Below, piece by piece: positions 17,067 to 26,174 of a stretch of DNA of 64,000 nucleotides; position 1 is the stretch's first letter; each line of letters opens with the position of its first letter. The translations under genes were made by a program, and so were the position numbers. The notes below the pieces were generated by a model that saw nothing but the letters and a program-made list of their open reading frames with translations, was not told the origin of the DNA and searched no databases. Location: the NCBI GenBank assembly GCA_041483135.1, contig JBGPFE010000015.1, forward strand, positions 21,253-85,252, read 5' to 3'. This stretch comes from PALSA-1004 sp041483135 (GTDB lineage: Bacteria; Pseudomonadota; Gammaproteobacteria; Burkholderiales; SG8-41).

Positions 17067-17996
17067 ATGAACGATAGCGTCGAGCACCTGCGCTTGCGCT
17101 GGACCCCGGAACTGACGGCGGCGGCGATCCGGTCACTCCAGGGCCACCCCCCGGAAGTCAAGATCCCGACCATGGAGCACGATGGGAAGACCTACCTGGA
17201 CTTGAGGGGAATCCGCATCGAGCAGACACAGCTCGACGGGGCGATCATCCGTAACGCGAACCTGCGCTGGTCGGCCATTCGCGACGTCGGCTTCAAAGGC
17301 ACGCAGCTCATCGAGTGCAATCTCAGCCAGGCAACGTTGTCCGAGTGCTATTTCCGCCGCACGGTGTTCCGGCAGTGCGACATCGTCAACTCGAAATTCG
17401 AGAGGAGCGACTTCTCCCACGCGCGCATCGAAGCGAGCCGGCTCGATTTTGCCTCCTTCAAGGAGTGCGAGATCACGCTCCAGACCATCCGGTTCAGGCA
17501 CGACACCGCTCCGCACGTGCTGGCGCGTGTTTGCCGCAACCTGAAGCTCAACGCGATGTCGATGGGACACTTCGCCGACGCGGGCGAACTCACCTACATG
17601 GAGAAGACCTACGAGCGGCACGAGCTCTACAACCACGCGTTCGCGCGCAAGCACGAGCGCATGGGCGAGCGCGTGAAGGCTTGCCGCGACTGGGCGGTAT
17701 CGGCTTTACTGAACTGGCTTTGGGGGTACGGCGAAAAACCGCGGCGGATCATGCTGGCGATGGCCGCGGGCATAGTTCTCTTTGGAACCGTCCAGTACTG
17801 GTTGAGTGGAATTCCCGGCGGCAGTTTCGGGGCACACCTCTACTTCAGCGGGATCACCTTCCTGACGATCGGCTATGGCGACCTCGTGCCGGTGGCGCCG
17901 CTGCCGCGGTTGCTTGCCGTGCTGGAAGGCGCCGTCGGTATCACGGTAATCGGCATGCTGATCGCCTCGTGGACCAAGAAGATCATGTACCGTTGA
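17067..17996 (+). CDS. pentapeptide-repeat protein fused to a potassium-channel pore
   Basis: A 309-residue fusion. Residues about 48-135 carry pentapeptide repeats of the A(D/N)LxX type (RNANLRWSAI, FKGTQLIECNLSQATL, FERSDFSHARIEASRLDFASF), forming a right-handed quadrilateral beta helix. The C-terminal part has two membrane segments (about 230-250 and 285-303) around a pore loop with the potassium selectivity filter TIGYGD (residues 267-272). So it is a two-TM channel with an N-terminal cytoplasmic solenoid, perhaps a regulatory or assembly domain. AAGGGAGAA precedes the ATG. Family of each half is clear; function of the fusion is not. Confidence 0.85.
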   Translation: MNDSVEHLRLRWTPELTAAAIRSLQGHPPEVKIPTMEHDGKTYLDLRGIRIEQTQLDGAIIRNANLRWSAIRDVGFKGTQLIECNLSQATLSECYFRRTVFRQCDIVNSKFERSDFSHARIEASRLDFASFKECEITLQTIRFRHDTAPHVLARVCRNLKLNAMSMGHFADAGELTYMEKTYERHELYNHAFARKHERMGERVKACRDWAVSALLNWLWGYGEKPRRIMLAMAAGIVLFGTVQYWLSGIPGGSFGAHLYFSGITFLTIGYGDLVPVAPLPRLLAVLEGAVGITVIGMLIASWTKKIMYR

Positions 17997-18057
17997 GCGC
18001 AAGATGAGGGTGGAGTGAGGCGATAGCCAGGATGAAGGACGAGGAAAGGTCCGATGC

Positions 18058-18063
18058 TATAAT
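18058..18063 (+). promoter_or_regulatory. possible -10 box for the DUF255 gene
   Basis: A perfect TATAAT lies 18-23 nt before the first start codon of the DUF255 gene. The region 17 nt upstream has no good TTGACA, so the -35 is weak and the call is tentative. Confidence 0.35.
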
Positions 18064-18080
18064 GCGCCGCCTGCTTTCGC

Positions 18081-20189
18081 ATGATCGTTATGCCTAACCG
18101 CCTCGCCCAGCAAACAAGTCCCTATCTCCAGCAACACGCTGACAATCCGGTCGATTGGTATCCGTGGGGGGAGGAAGCGCTGAAGGTCGCACGCGAGCAG
18201 GACAAGCCTATTCTGCTGTCGATCGGCTATTCGGCGTGCCACTGGTGCCACGTGATGGCGCACGAATCGTTCGAAGACCCGGAGGTCGCCGCGTTGATGA
18301 ACAAGCTCTTCATCAACATCAAGGTGGACAAGGAGGAGCGTCCCGACCTCGATCAGATTTACCAGTCCGCGCACAATGTGCTCACGTCCCGCCGGGGCGG
18401 CTGGCCGCTCACGATGTTTCTGATGCCGGACCAGCGGCCTTTTTTCGGCGGCACGTATTTTCCGAAGACGGCGCGCCCCGACAAGCCGGGAATGATGGAT
18501 CTGTTGCCGCAGTTGGCCACCGCCTACCGCGACCGCCGCAGCGAGCTCGAACAGCGGAGCGAGTCGTTGCGCGCTGCGCTCGCGCAAACGCAGCCCGCAG
18601 CCGCCTCCGACGATGCGCTGACCCCGGCTCCGCTCGCTGCCGCGCTCGCCGAACTCAAGCAGCTGTTCGACGAGACCCGCGGCGGCTTGAGCGAGGCGCT
18701 CAAGTTCCCGCACCCGGCTGAATTCGAGTTCCTGCTGCACCGTGCGGCCGATCTGCCCGATGAGCAGGCTCTCGGCATGGTGAAGCTGACGCTCGCGAGG
18801 ATGGGCGAGGGCGGCCTTTACGATCAGCTGGGCGGCGGCTTCTACCGCTACTGCGTCGACCAGGACTGGACGATCCCGCACTTCGAGAAGATGCTCTACG
18901 ACAACGGGCCGCTGCTGCGTCTTTACGCCGACCTGTGGCTCGTCGACCGCCAGCCGTTGTACGCGCGTGTCGTTGCCGACACGGCCGGGTGGGCGATGCG
19001 CGAGATGCAGGCGCGGGGTAACTCAAATAAGGGCGGTTACTATTCGACCCTCGACGCCGATTCCGAGCACGAGGAAGGCAAGTTCTACGTGTGGACGCCG
19101 GATGAAGTCAAGGCCGCGCTGAGCGCCGAAGAATATGCCGTGGTCGCGCCGCATTACGGCCTCGATGCGGCGCCGAATTTCGAGGACGCGGCCGCGGAGG
19201 GCGGAGCAGGGGCCCCTCGTTCGAGGCTCCGCGGCGCCCATTGGCATCTGCGCGTGACGAAGCCGCTGGCAGACGTCGCCAGGCAGCTCGGCGTGCCGCC
19301 CGCGCACGCGCAGTCCCTGTTCGATGCGGCGCGCGCGAAGCTGCTGGCGCAAAGAGAGCGGCGGGTGCGTCCGCATCGCGACGAGAAGATACTCACCGGC
19401 TGGAACGCGCTTATGATAAAAGGCATGGCGCGCGCCGCGCGGGTGTTCGACCAACCGCAATGGCTTGCGTCCGCGCGCAGTGCCGTCCAATTCATCCGTG
19501 CCAACCTTTGGCGCGACGGCCGCCTGCTCGCGACTTACAAAGACGGCAAAGCCAGCCTCAACGCCTATCTCGACGATTACGCGTTCCTGCTCGATGCGCT
19601 GCTGGAACTCATGCAGGCCGAGTTTTCGGTTGCCGATCTGGAATGGGCCCGCTCGCTTGCCGACGTCCTGCTCGAACAATTCGAGGACCGCGAGCAGGGC
19701 GGCTTCTTTTTCGTAAGCAACGATCACGAACAGCTGGTCCATCGCGCCAAGGCCGGCCACCGCAACGATACGCCGTCGGGCAACGGCGTCGCGGCCCTGG
19801 CGCTGGGCCGGCTCGGCCATATGGTCGGGGACGCGCGCTACAGCGAAGCGGCGCGGCGCACCGTGCAGGCGTTCAGGCCGTTGCTCGAACGGCAGCCGGG
19901 CATGCACGGAGCCACCTGCTGCGCGCTCGAGGAACAACTGGCACCGCCGACCATGGTGGTCCTGCGCGGCCGCCGCGAGGTCACGGCCTGGCAACGCGAG
20001 CTTAACGCGCATTACCTGCCGCACGTGCTCGCGTTGGCGATCGCGCCGGACGCACCGGGGCTGCCGCCGGTGCTCGACAAGCCGGCGGGCGGCGGTGTCA
20101 ACGCATGGGTTTGCCAGGGCGAAAAATGTCTGCTGCCGATTACGGATCGCGCGACGCTGCTTGCGGTGGTCAGCGAACGGGAGCCGTAA
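18081..20189 (+). CDS. DUF255 thioredoxin-like/glycosidase-fold protein (YyaL/SSP411-like)
   Basis: A 702-residue protein of the YyaL/spermatogenesis-associated protein 20 family. Residues about 8-170 form a thioredoxin-like domain (DUF255) with the motif SACHWCHVMAHESFED, Cys-x-x-Cys at about 54-57. The rest is an alpha/alpha-toroid resembling six-hairpin glycosidases (EKMLYDNGPLLRLYADL; SGNGVAALALGRLG). Start is ATG 18081 or, more typical for the family, ATG 18090 (MPNRLAQQTSPYLQQHADNP). Conserved from bacteria to humans, but the biochemical role is still unclear. Confidence 0.9.
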   Translation: MIVMPNRLAQQTSPYLQQHADNPVDWYPWGEEALKVAREQDKPILLSIGYSACHWCHVMAHESFEDPEVAALMNKLFINIKVDKEERPDLDQIYQSAHNVLTSRRGGWPLTMFLMPDQRPFFGGTYFPKTARPDKPGMMDLLPQLATAYRDRRSELEQRSESLRAALAQTQPAAASDDALTPAPLAAALAELKQLFDETRGGLSEALKFPHPAEFEFLLHRAADLPDEQALGMVKLTLARMGEGGLYDQLGGGFYRYCVDQDWTIPHFEKMLYDNGPLLRLYADLWLVDRQPLYARVVADTAGWAMREMQARGNSNKGGYYSTLDADSEHEEGKFYVWTPDEVKAALSAEEYAVVAPHYGLDAAPNFEDAAAEGGAGAPRSRLRGAHWHLRVTKPLADVARQLGVPPAHAQSLFDAARAKLLAQRERRVRPHRDEKILTGWNALMIKGMARAARVFDQPQWLASARSAVQFIRANLWRDGRLLATYKDGKASLNAYLDDYAFLLDALLELMQAEFSVADLEWARSLADVLLEQFEDREQGGFFFVSNDHEQLVHRAKAGHRNDTPSGNGVAALALGRLGHMVGDARYSEAARRTVQAFRPLLERQPGMHGATCCALEEQLAPPTMVVLRGRREVTAWQRELNAHYLPHVLALAIAPDAPGLPPVLDKPAGGGVNAWVCQGEKCLLPITDRATLLAVVSEREP

Positions 20190-20357
20190 TCGGATGAGGA
20201 AAGCCGCGTTATGCCCCGACCCGGTAATCGACCTGAAAAAGCCTTCATGTCAAAACGCCTCACGAGGTCGTTGTGAAATCCTTCAACCGCGTGGCGTTTC
20301 AAGGTTGAATCCGCCAGTCCGCCCGGTGCGTCAGGCCGGCACTTACAGGAGTAATCG

Positions 20358-21935
20358 ATGAAAAACAGGATAGCCCGTGCCGCGACCCGTCTCATGTGCA
20401 GTATCGGCGGCGCGTTCATGCTCGCCGCAACGGCCTCTCCGGCGGACTTGTCCATCGGGATCAGCTCCGACGTCACTTCGCTCGATCCGCAGTATGTCGC
20501 CATTCAGCCGAACGTTACCATAGGCTGGCACGTGTTCGATGCGCTGACGCGCGTCGACGAGCACGCGCGCCTGATCCCCGGCATCGCCACGTCATGGCGC
20601 GCGGTTGATCCGACGACGTGGGAATTCAAACTGCGCAAAGGCATCAAGTTTCACGATGGCTCCGAGCTCACCGCCGAAGACGTGGCGTTTTCGCTCGAGC
20701 GCGCCCTGTCCATCGCCGGCAGCCCGGGCGGCTTCGCGGTATACGTGAAACGCATCGTCGCCAAGCAGATCATCGATCCCTACACGCTGCGCCTGAAGAC
20801 CGCAACGCCCTATGGCGCGATGCCGCAGGACCTCAACTCAATCATGATTGTTTCCAAGAAGGCTGCGTCGAATGCGACATCGGCGGATTTCGACAGCGGC
20901 CGCACAATGATCGGCAGCGGCCCCTACAAGTTCGTGCGCTGGGCGCGCGGCGACCGCGTCGAGCTTGCGCGCTTCGACGCCTACTGGGACAAGCGGCCGG
21001 TGTGGGACAAGGTCACGTTTCGCATGATGTCGAACGATCCGGCGCGCACCGCCGCTCTGCTGGCGGGCGACGTCGACGTCATCGAAAACGTGCCGCCCTC
21101 CGATCTCGTGCGGCTGCGCGGCGATGCCAATCTGCGGCTCGAGCAAACGGTCTCGTGGCGCACGATCTTTTTCCAGCTCGACCAGTACCGCAAACAACCG
21201 CCGTTCGTGACGGATCTCGAGGGCAAGCCGCTCGCCAGAAACCCGTTCATGGATGTGCGCGTGCGGCGCGCAATGTCGAAAGCGATCAATCGCAAGGCGC
21301 TCGTGGAGCGCGCCATGGAAAACGTCGCAGTGCCGGCTTCGAACGTGGTGGCACCGCAGATTTTCGGCCACAACTCAGACGTAAAACCGGAAGCCTACGA
21401 TCCGGACGGCGCGAAAAAACTGCTCGCGGAGGCCGGTTATCCCAATGGCTTCGCGATGACCATGTCGGCGCCGAACGATCGCTATATCAACGACGACCAG
21501 GTGGCGCAGGCGGTGGCGCAAATGCTCTCGCGCATCGGCATCCGCTGCGGCGTCGAAGCAATGCCCTTCAATGTCTACCTGACGAAAGCACGCGATCAGC
21601 AGTTCAGCTTCGCGATGCTCGGCTGGGGCTCGTTCGCGGGCGATCTTGCGCTGCGGGCGCTGCTGGTCACCGTCAATCCCGACAAAGGCTATGGCGCGTG
21701 GAACTGGGGGCGGTATTCGAATCCGAAACTCGATCAACTCGTCGAGCAGGCGCTCGACACGGTCGACGAGAAAAAACGCGAGGCGCTCGCGCGCGAAGCC
21801 AATGCGGTGGCCGCCAAGGATGTCGCCGTCATCCCGCTGTATCACCAGATCGTGACGTGGGCGATGAAAAAGAATATCGTCTTCGAGGCGCGCACCGATG
21901 AACGCTCGCAAGCCCAGTATTTCCGACCGAAATGA
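20358..21935 (+). CDS. family 5 ABC-transporter substrate-binding protein (peptide/nickel type)
   Basis: A 525-residue periplasmic binding protein of the DppA/OppA family. Signal peptide to about residue 30 (ATASPAD); then ISSDVTSLDPQYV, TSWRAVDPTTWEFKLRKGIK (cluster 5 signature: FKLRKGIKFHDGSELTAEDV) and NPAKKLLAEAGYP-like GAKKLLAEAGYPNGF. A GGAGT site precedes the ATG. No permease or ATPase genes adjoin, so it is another orphan receptor. Ligand may be a peptide, a sugar acid or another solute. Confidence 0.9.
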   Translation: MKNRIARAATRLMCSIGGAFMLAATASPADLSIGISSDVTSLDPQYVAIQPNVTIGWHVFDALTRVDEHARLIPGIATSWRAVDPTTWEFKLRKGIKFHDGSELTAEDVAFSLERALSIAGSPGGFAVYVKRIVAKQIIDPYTLRLKTATPYGAMPQDLNSIMIVSKKAASNATSADFDSGRTMIGSGPYKFVRWARGDRVELARFDAYWDKRPVWDKVTFRMMSNDPARTAALLAGDVDVIENVPPSDLVRLRGDANLRLEQTVSWRTIFFQLDQYRKQPPFVTDLEGKPLARNPFMDVRVRRAMSKAINRKALVERAMENVAVPASNVVAPQIFGHNSDVKPEAYDPDGAKKLLAEAGYPNGFAMTMSAPNDRYINDDQVAQAVAQMLSRIGIRCGVEAMPFNVYLTKARDQQFSFAMLGWGSFAGDLALRALLVTVNPDKGYGAWNWGRYSNPKLDQLVEQALDTVDEKKREALAREANAVAAKDVAVIPLYHQIVTWAMKKNIVFEARTDERSQAQYFRPK

Positions 21936-22079
21936 GCGTATCGGGGCGGGACTTTTCGAACGCGGTGGTATTGAATCGGGAGAGAGCCGGGTCCGTCCGG
22001 TGTGACGTTCGGGCGGCGTACTGTTGATGCTGCATGCGTCGTTTGAGGCTGAGTGGCCGCAAAAACCTTGGGAGACGGA

Positions 22080-22820
22080 ATGAATCACCGACAAAAACGT
22101 GGTCTTGCCGTGTTAAGCCTGGTCATTGCACCCCTTCTCCTGGCGGGGCTCGAAACGTTTCATCCCGCGCATTTCACCGCCAATCCGGGGATGACCAGCT
22201 TTCTTCTACAACCCCAACCCAGCGATCTGCATTACGAGGCGATCAAGTATTTCGGGCCGGAGTGGTGGTTTCTTATGCACATGGTTCAGACCCCGCTGGT
22301 AGTGCTCGTCTCCCTGGGGCTTCTTCTCATCACGGATGTTATCGTGGTTGGCGAGGGAGCGCGCTTTACGCCGCTCGCGTGGATTTCCCGGGTCGCGACC
22401 GTCATATTCATGACCTACTACACGGTTCTGGACAGTATCGGCGGCATCGGGCTCGGCCGTGAGCTATTGGCGCTGAACAGCATGCACGAATCCGGGGCGC
22501 TGACCGCCCCACAGGTGGAAACGATCCGCTTCTTCCTCGATCAGATGTGGGTGGATCCGTGGGTGGGCGGAGTCGGCTCCTTCATAAGTCTCACCGGATC
22601 CTGGGCGGTGTTTGTCGCTGCCGTGTGCGCCGGGGGCTATCTGCTGCTGAACCGGAAGGCGTCCTGGCTGGTATTCATATTGCTAATCGCCTTCGGTTGG
22701 GAGTTGCAAGTCGCGCATGCGAGTTACCATGGTCCCTGGGCTTTCACCTTCCTTGCGCTTGCATCGGCGCTTCTCCTCTCCCGGCAAGACCCGCTATCAA
22801 GAGAAGCCGTGAAGTCATGA
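22080..22820 (+). CDS. hypothetical polytopic membrane protein
   Basis: A 246-residue protein with about five to six hydrophobic helices, starting at 22080 (GGGAGACGG upstream) with MNHRQKRGLAVLSLVIAPLL. Helices lie at about 7-28, 64-86, 97-117, 165-190, 194-210 and 215-235. A loop of about 30 polar residues follows helix 1 (ETFHPAHFTANPGM). I do not recognise the family. Overlap of its end with the GTGAGG-type repeat (22813-22835) is the only odd feature nearby. Confidence 0.7.
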   Translation: MNHRQKRGLAVLSLVIAPLLLAGLETFHPAHFTANPGMTSFLLQPQPSDLHYEAIKYFGPEWWFLMHMVQTPLVVLVSLGLLLITDVIVVGEGARFTPLAWISRVATVIFMTYYTVLDSIGGIGLGRELLALNSMHESGALTAPQVETIRFFLDQMWVDPWVGGVGSFISLTGSWAVFVAAVCAGGYLLLNRKASWLVFILLIAFGWELQVAHASYHGPWAFTFLALASALLLSRQDPLSREAVKS

Positions 22821-22904
22821 GTGCGTGAGGCCGTGAGTCAAGCGAGGATTTCCTTTGCCATTGCATGCTCTCCCGCCCTCCCGTTCCTGCATCCTGGGTT
22901 TTCT

Positions 22905-23921
22905 TCAGCGCCGCTGTTTCAGATACTCCACGTTCACGCAGTTGGCGAGTTTGCCGTCGCGCAGATAGTAATACGCCGTCTCGATCGCTTTGCGCCGCAG
23001 GTCCGCGAACGCGTCCGGGCTGAAAAACCCCGCGTGCGGGTTCAGCAGCATCCGTCCCCGCATCCACGGCTCGTTCGCGTGCCACGCCGCGACCAGCGGA
23101 TCGTTGAGCGTGGCCGGTTCGTTGGGCAACACATCGAGACCGACGGCTGCGAGCCTCCCGCTTGTGAGCCCCTCGAGCAGCGCAGCCGTATCGCAGATCG
23201 GTCCGCGCGCCGTATTGATGAGGTATGCCCCCGGTTTCATCGCGGCGATCGCCGCAGCATTGATCATCGCGCGCGTCTCGCCGGTGAGCGGGGCGTGGAT
23301 GGTCACGACGTCGGCGAGTCCGAGTAACTCGGCAAGCGTGCGCGCCCGGGTAAATCCGAACGCCAGCTCGGCCCCGTTCGGGAGGAAGGGATCGTAGAAT
23401 GCGACTTGCATCCCGAATGCCCGCGCACGCAGCGCGGCCGCAGTACCGATGCGGCCGAGACCGATCACGCCAAAGCACGCGCCGCGCAGGCGGCGCGCGG
23501 TGACGTTGTGCACGTGCGTCCATCCGCCTTTGAGGTCGGCGTGCAGCGCCGCATCGCATGCCGCGGTGCCCCGCGCAAAGGTCAGCATCATCGCAATCGC
23601 CGTATCGGCAACTTCGGTAGTGCCGTAGTCGGGCACGTTGCATACCGCGATGCCGACATCGCCGCACGCCTTGAGATCGACGATGTCGAAGCCGACGCCA
23701 TTGCGCACCACGATGCGCGTGCGCTTGAGGTGCGGGATTGCCGCGGCATCGATGGGGACGCGTGCGGTGATGATGCCGTCGCAGGCCTCCCACGCGCTCA
23801 GTTCTATCGCATCAAAGCGAAGTTTTTGCGGGTTGAGCAGGACGACGTCGGCACCGGTCACCTCGCGTTCGATGTCGAGCTGCGCGGACCGGCTGTCCGA
23901 AAAAAGTATGGTTAATGGCAC
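22905..23921 (-). CDS. D-2-hydroxyacid dehydrogenase (CtBP/phosphoglycerate dehydrogenase type)
   Basis: A 338-residue NAD-dependent D-isomer-specific 2-hydroxyacid dehydrogenase. The motif VIGLGRIGTAAALRARAFGM is at about residues 152-171. The catalytic Arg is in LINTARGPICDTAAL, Glu in the DVLPNEP region, and the His in LLNPHAGFFSPDA. The N-terminal substrate domain shows VVRNGVGFDIVDLKACGDVG. It resembles the C-terminal-binding-protein branch of the family. It is on the strand opposite its upstream neighbours and close to the aldo/keto reductase, possibly for related carbonyl reduction. Confidence 0.88.
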   Translation of the reverse strand: MPLTILFSDSRSAQLDIEREVTGADVVLLNPQKLRFDAIELSAWEACDGIITARVPIDAAAIPHLKRTRIVVRNGVGFDIVDLKACGDVGIAVCNVPDYGTTEVADTAIAMMLTFARGTAACDAALHADLKGGWTHVHNVTARRLRGACFGVIGLGRIGTAAALRARAFGMQVAFYDPFLPNGAELAFGFTRARTLAELLGLADVVTIHAPLTGETRAMINAAAIAAMKPGAYLINTARGPICDTAALLEGLTSGRLAAVGLDVLPNEPATLNDPLVAAWHANEPWMRGRMLLNPHAGFFSPDAFADLRRKAIETAYYYLRDGKLANCVNVEYLKQRR

Positions 23922-23973
23922 ATGGATTCCGGGATCGGGTCTTGGAACATCGGTTTCCCTGCCTGCCTGCTGC

Positions 23974-24030
23974 CCGTGTTCTCTGTGGCGAATAGTAAAG
24001 GATGAAGGCGGAGGGGTGAAGAAAATTCCT
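23974..24030 (+). repeat. GGATGAAGGCGGA repeat, copy 1
   Basis: A stretch CCGTGTTCTCTGTGGCGAAT followed by AGTAAAGGATGAAGGCGGAG lies in the 149-bp gap between the dehydrogenase start and the aldo/keto reductase end. The same order of blocks occurs at 28221-28288, and the second block at 24909-24951. Confidence 0.6.
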
Positions 24031-24070
24031 GGCGGCGTTTATCTACGCCCATCGGTAGCCTGAAATACCA

Positions 24071-24910
24071 TCAGTCCCACGCCGGCGCCCGCCCTGCCGG
24101 ATTCGCGATCCTGCCGTCGGGCCGTTTGAGCGCGAAGATTCTTTTCATCTCGTCGCCGGTCAGCGAGAAATCGAAGACATCCAGGCTCTCGGCCATATGC
24201 CGGGAGTTCGAGGAGCGCGGAATAGGGGCGATGTTTCCCTGCTGCACGAGCCAGCGCAGCGCCACCTGGGCGATGGTCTTGCCCTTGTTGCGCGCGATCT
24301 CGCCGAGCACCGGGTCGTTGAACACGCGCCCGCGGCCGAGCGGGCAGTAGGCCATGAAGATGAGCCCCGCCTTGCGGCAGAACGCGAGCACCTTCGATTG
24401 ATCGAGATACGGGTGATACTCGGCCTGCAGCACCACGAGCGGCTCCGGGCACAGCTGCATCGCTTCCCTGGTGAGCGCGATGTTGAAATTCGCGACGCCG
24501 ACATGGCGCGTTTTGCGTTCGCGCTTCACCTTCGCGAGTGCGTCCATGGTTTCCGCGAGCGGAATCTTCTCCGGGCTCGGCCAGTGCACGAGCAGCAGGT
24601 CCACGTAATCGACCTGCAGGCGTTCCAGGCTCTCGTCCACCGAGCGCGCGAAGTCGGCGGCGCGCAGGTATTCGTGAGAGACCTTGGTGGTCAGGAAAAT
24701 GTCTTGGCGCGGCACGTCCGACAGGCGCATGCCTTCGCCGACGCCTTGCTCGGTCCCGTATTTCCACGCCGTGTCGAGGTGGCGATAGCCGAGCTTCAGC
24801 GCGGTCGCGACGATCTCGCCGCAATTTCCCAATTGTGACGTACCGAAACCGATGACCGGAATTTCCGCGCCGTGCGCGGACAGCTTGGGCATGGCCAGCG
24901 TATTCATCAT
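24071..24910 (-). CDS. aldo/keto reductase
   Basis: A 279-residue NADPH-dependent aldo/keto reductase of the 2,5-diketo-D-gluconate reductase-like branch. The catalytic tetrad is visible: Asp and Tyr in HLDTAWKYGTEQGV, Lys in FLTTKVSHEY and His in LLLVHWPSPEK. The C-terminal cofactor motif is IPRSSNSRHMAESLDVF. Start is uncertain between ATG 24910 and 24907 or 24892; none has a good ribosome binding site, because the sequence just upstream belongs to a dispersed repeat. It probably reduces small aldehydes or keto-sugars. Confidence 0.88.
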   Translation of the reverse strand: MMNTLAMPKLSAHGAEIPVIGFGTSQLGNCGEIVATALKLGYRHLDTAWKYGTEQGVGEGMRLSDVPRQDIFLTTKVSHEYLRAADFARSVDESLERLQVDYVDLLLVHWPSPEKIPLAETMDALAKVKRERKTRHVGVANFNIALTREAMQLCPEPLVVLQAEYHPYLDQSKVLAFCRKAGLIFMAYCPLGRGRVFNDPVLGEIARNKGKTIAQVALRWLVQQGNIAPIPRSSNSRHMAESLDVFDFSLTGDEMKRIFALKRPDGRIANPAGRAPAWD

Positions 24911-24951
24911 GGCGAATAGTAAAGGATGAAGGCGGAAAGAAGAAGGATGAC
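24909..24951 (+). repeat. GGATGAAGGCGGA repeat, copy 2
   Basis: ATGGCGAATAGTAAAGGATG is followed by AAGGCGGAAAGAAGAAGGATGA-like sequence. It shares a 26-nt identical block with the copy at 23974-24030, 900 bp away. The two copies flank the aldo/keto reductase gene as direct repeats, and this one overlaps its first start codon. Confidence 0.6.
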
Positions 24952-24980
24952 AGTTTGACCCGTCGTCCGTCATCCTGTGA

Positions 24981-25970
24981 TCACTGCATCGGTATGCCCG
25001 CCTCTTTTGCCGCTTTCCGGTAGCGCTCGATCTCCCGGGGCAGAAGGTCGGCCAACTGCGCCAGGGTGAGCGGCCACGGCTCGGCGCCTTCGTTGTCCAG
25101 GAATTTCCTCATGTCGGTGCTGGCGAGTATCTTGTTGACCGCGGCATTGATGAAGTTGAGCCGGTCGGCCGGCACCCCCGCCGGCGCGAATATCCCCCAC
25201 CACAGCACGTAGGTGTATCCCGGCACGCCTGACTGCGCGATGGCCGGCAGTCCCGGCAAAAGCGGCGAAGGCTCGGCGCTGCTCACCGCAAGCGCGCGTA
25301 TTCTGCCGGCCTTCAATTGCGGATTGACCGCCGCCGCACTCGCGATCACGATCTCGACTTCTCCCGCGGCGAGGGCGGTAACCGCCGGCGCGATGCCCTT
25401 GTATGGGACGTGTGTGAGCTTGATGCCGGCCGCGGCCGCGAACAGCGCGCCGGAGAAGTGGTTGTTGCCGCCCGCTCCTGATGACGAGTAGTTGAGCTTC
25501 CCGGGATTTTTTTTCGCGAGCGCGACGAGCTCCTTCACGGATTTCGCCGGTACCGACGGGTGAATCACGAGGATCATCGGCGCGCGCGCGATCATCGCGG
25601 CCGGCACGATCGCTTTTGCCGGATCGAAGGGCAGCTTCTCCCGCACGGCGGCGGTCGCGGGATACGAAGAGGTATGCCCGAGCAGCGTGTGGCCGTCGGG
25701 CTCGGCACGGGTGGCGATCTCGGTGCCGATCATGCCGCTCGCGCCGGGGCGGTTGTCGATGACCACGTTCTTGCCCCACATCTCCGCGAGCTTCTGGGCG
25801 ACCGCGCGGGACATGATGTCGATCGAACCGCCCGCCGTGTAGGGAACGATGATCTGGACGTTTCTGGACGGATAAGCGGACTGCGCGAGCGCCTGCGGCG
25901 CTGCGCATCCCCATGCCAGGGCGCAAAGCACAGGCATAACCGCACCCAAGCGGGATCGCGTCGTTTGCAT
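24981..25970 (-). CDS. Bug/TctC-family periplasmic solute-binding protein
   Basis: A 329-residue Bug receptor. Start at 25970 has GGAGG 8 nt upstream; the signal peptide ends QALAQSA. Motifs are VQIIVPYTAGGSIDIMSRAV, NRPGASGMIGTEIATRAEPD, NYSSSGAGGNNHFSGA and HVPYKGIAPAVTAL. The order minus-strand Bug gene then aldo/keto reductase suggests a possible operon, though repeats lie between them. As with the other Bug genes here, no TctAB is linked. Confidence 0.92.
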   Translation of the reverse strand: MQTTRSRLGAVMPVLCALAWGCAAPQALAQSAYPSRNVQIIVPYTAGGSIDIMSRAVAQKLAEMWGKNVVIDNRPGASGMIGTEIATRAEPDGHTLLGHTSSYPATAAVREKLPFDPAKAIVPAAMIARAPMILVIHPSVPAKSVKELVALAKKNPGKLNYSSSGAGGNNHFSGALFAAAAGIKLTHVPYKGIAPAVTALAAGEVEIVIASAAAVNPQLKAGRIRALAVSSAEPSPLLPGLPAIAQSGVPGYTYVLWWGIFAPAGVPADRLNFINAAVNKILASTDMRKFLDNEGAEPWPLTLAQLADLLPREIERYRKAAKEAGIPMQ

Positions 25971-26103
25971 TGTTTTTCCTCCATTCGCAAGATGGGCCGC
26001 TTGTCCGCGGCCGCATTTCGTTTAGACGCCAACGGTCCGAAAATCCGGTGCGCGTCCTGAGCGGCGGCGTCAACTTCCGGGCAGGCCATGGATGGCCGGA
26101 AAC

Positions 26104-26134
26104 AGGGCAAATGGGGTCAGACCCCATTTGCCCT
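26104..26134. repeat. 31-bp near-perfect palindrome around GGGGTCAGACCCC
   Basis: AGGGCAAATGGGGTC (26104-26118) and GACCCCATTTGCCCT (26120-26134) are exact inverted repeats around a single A. It is the full-palindrome form of the GGGGTCGGAGT-type motif seen at 107, 938 and 6682. It lies in the 204-bp gap between the divergent side of the Bug gene and the 3' end of the DUF4124 gene. GGGGTCAGACCCC palindromes are typical of REP-like elements spread by RAYT transposases, but no RAYT gene is in the window (inference). Confidence 0.7.
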
Positions 26135-26174
26135 TGCCGTCACCCATCACCGAATCTGCAGAGCAAGTCTTGCG

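Noticed and set aside
20282..20309. TTCAACC/GGTTGAA inverted repeat upstream of the peptide-type SBP
   Set aside because: Arms of 7 nt separated by 14 nt with no T-run and no known operator pattern; too weak to annotate.
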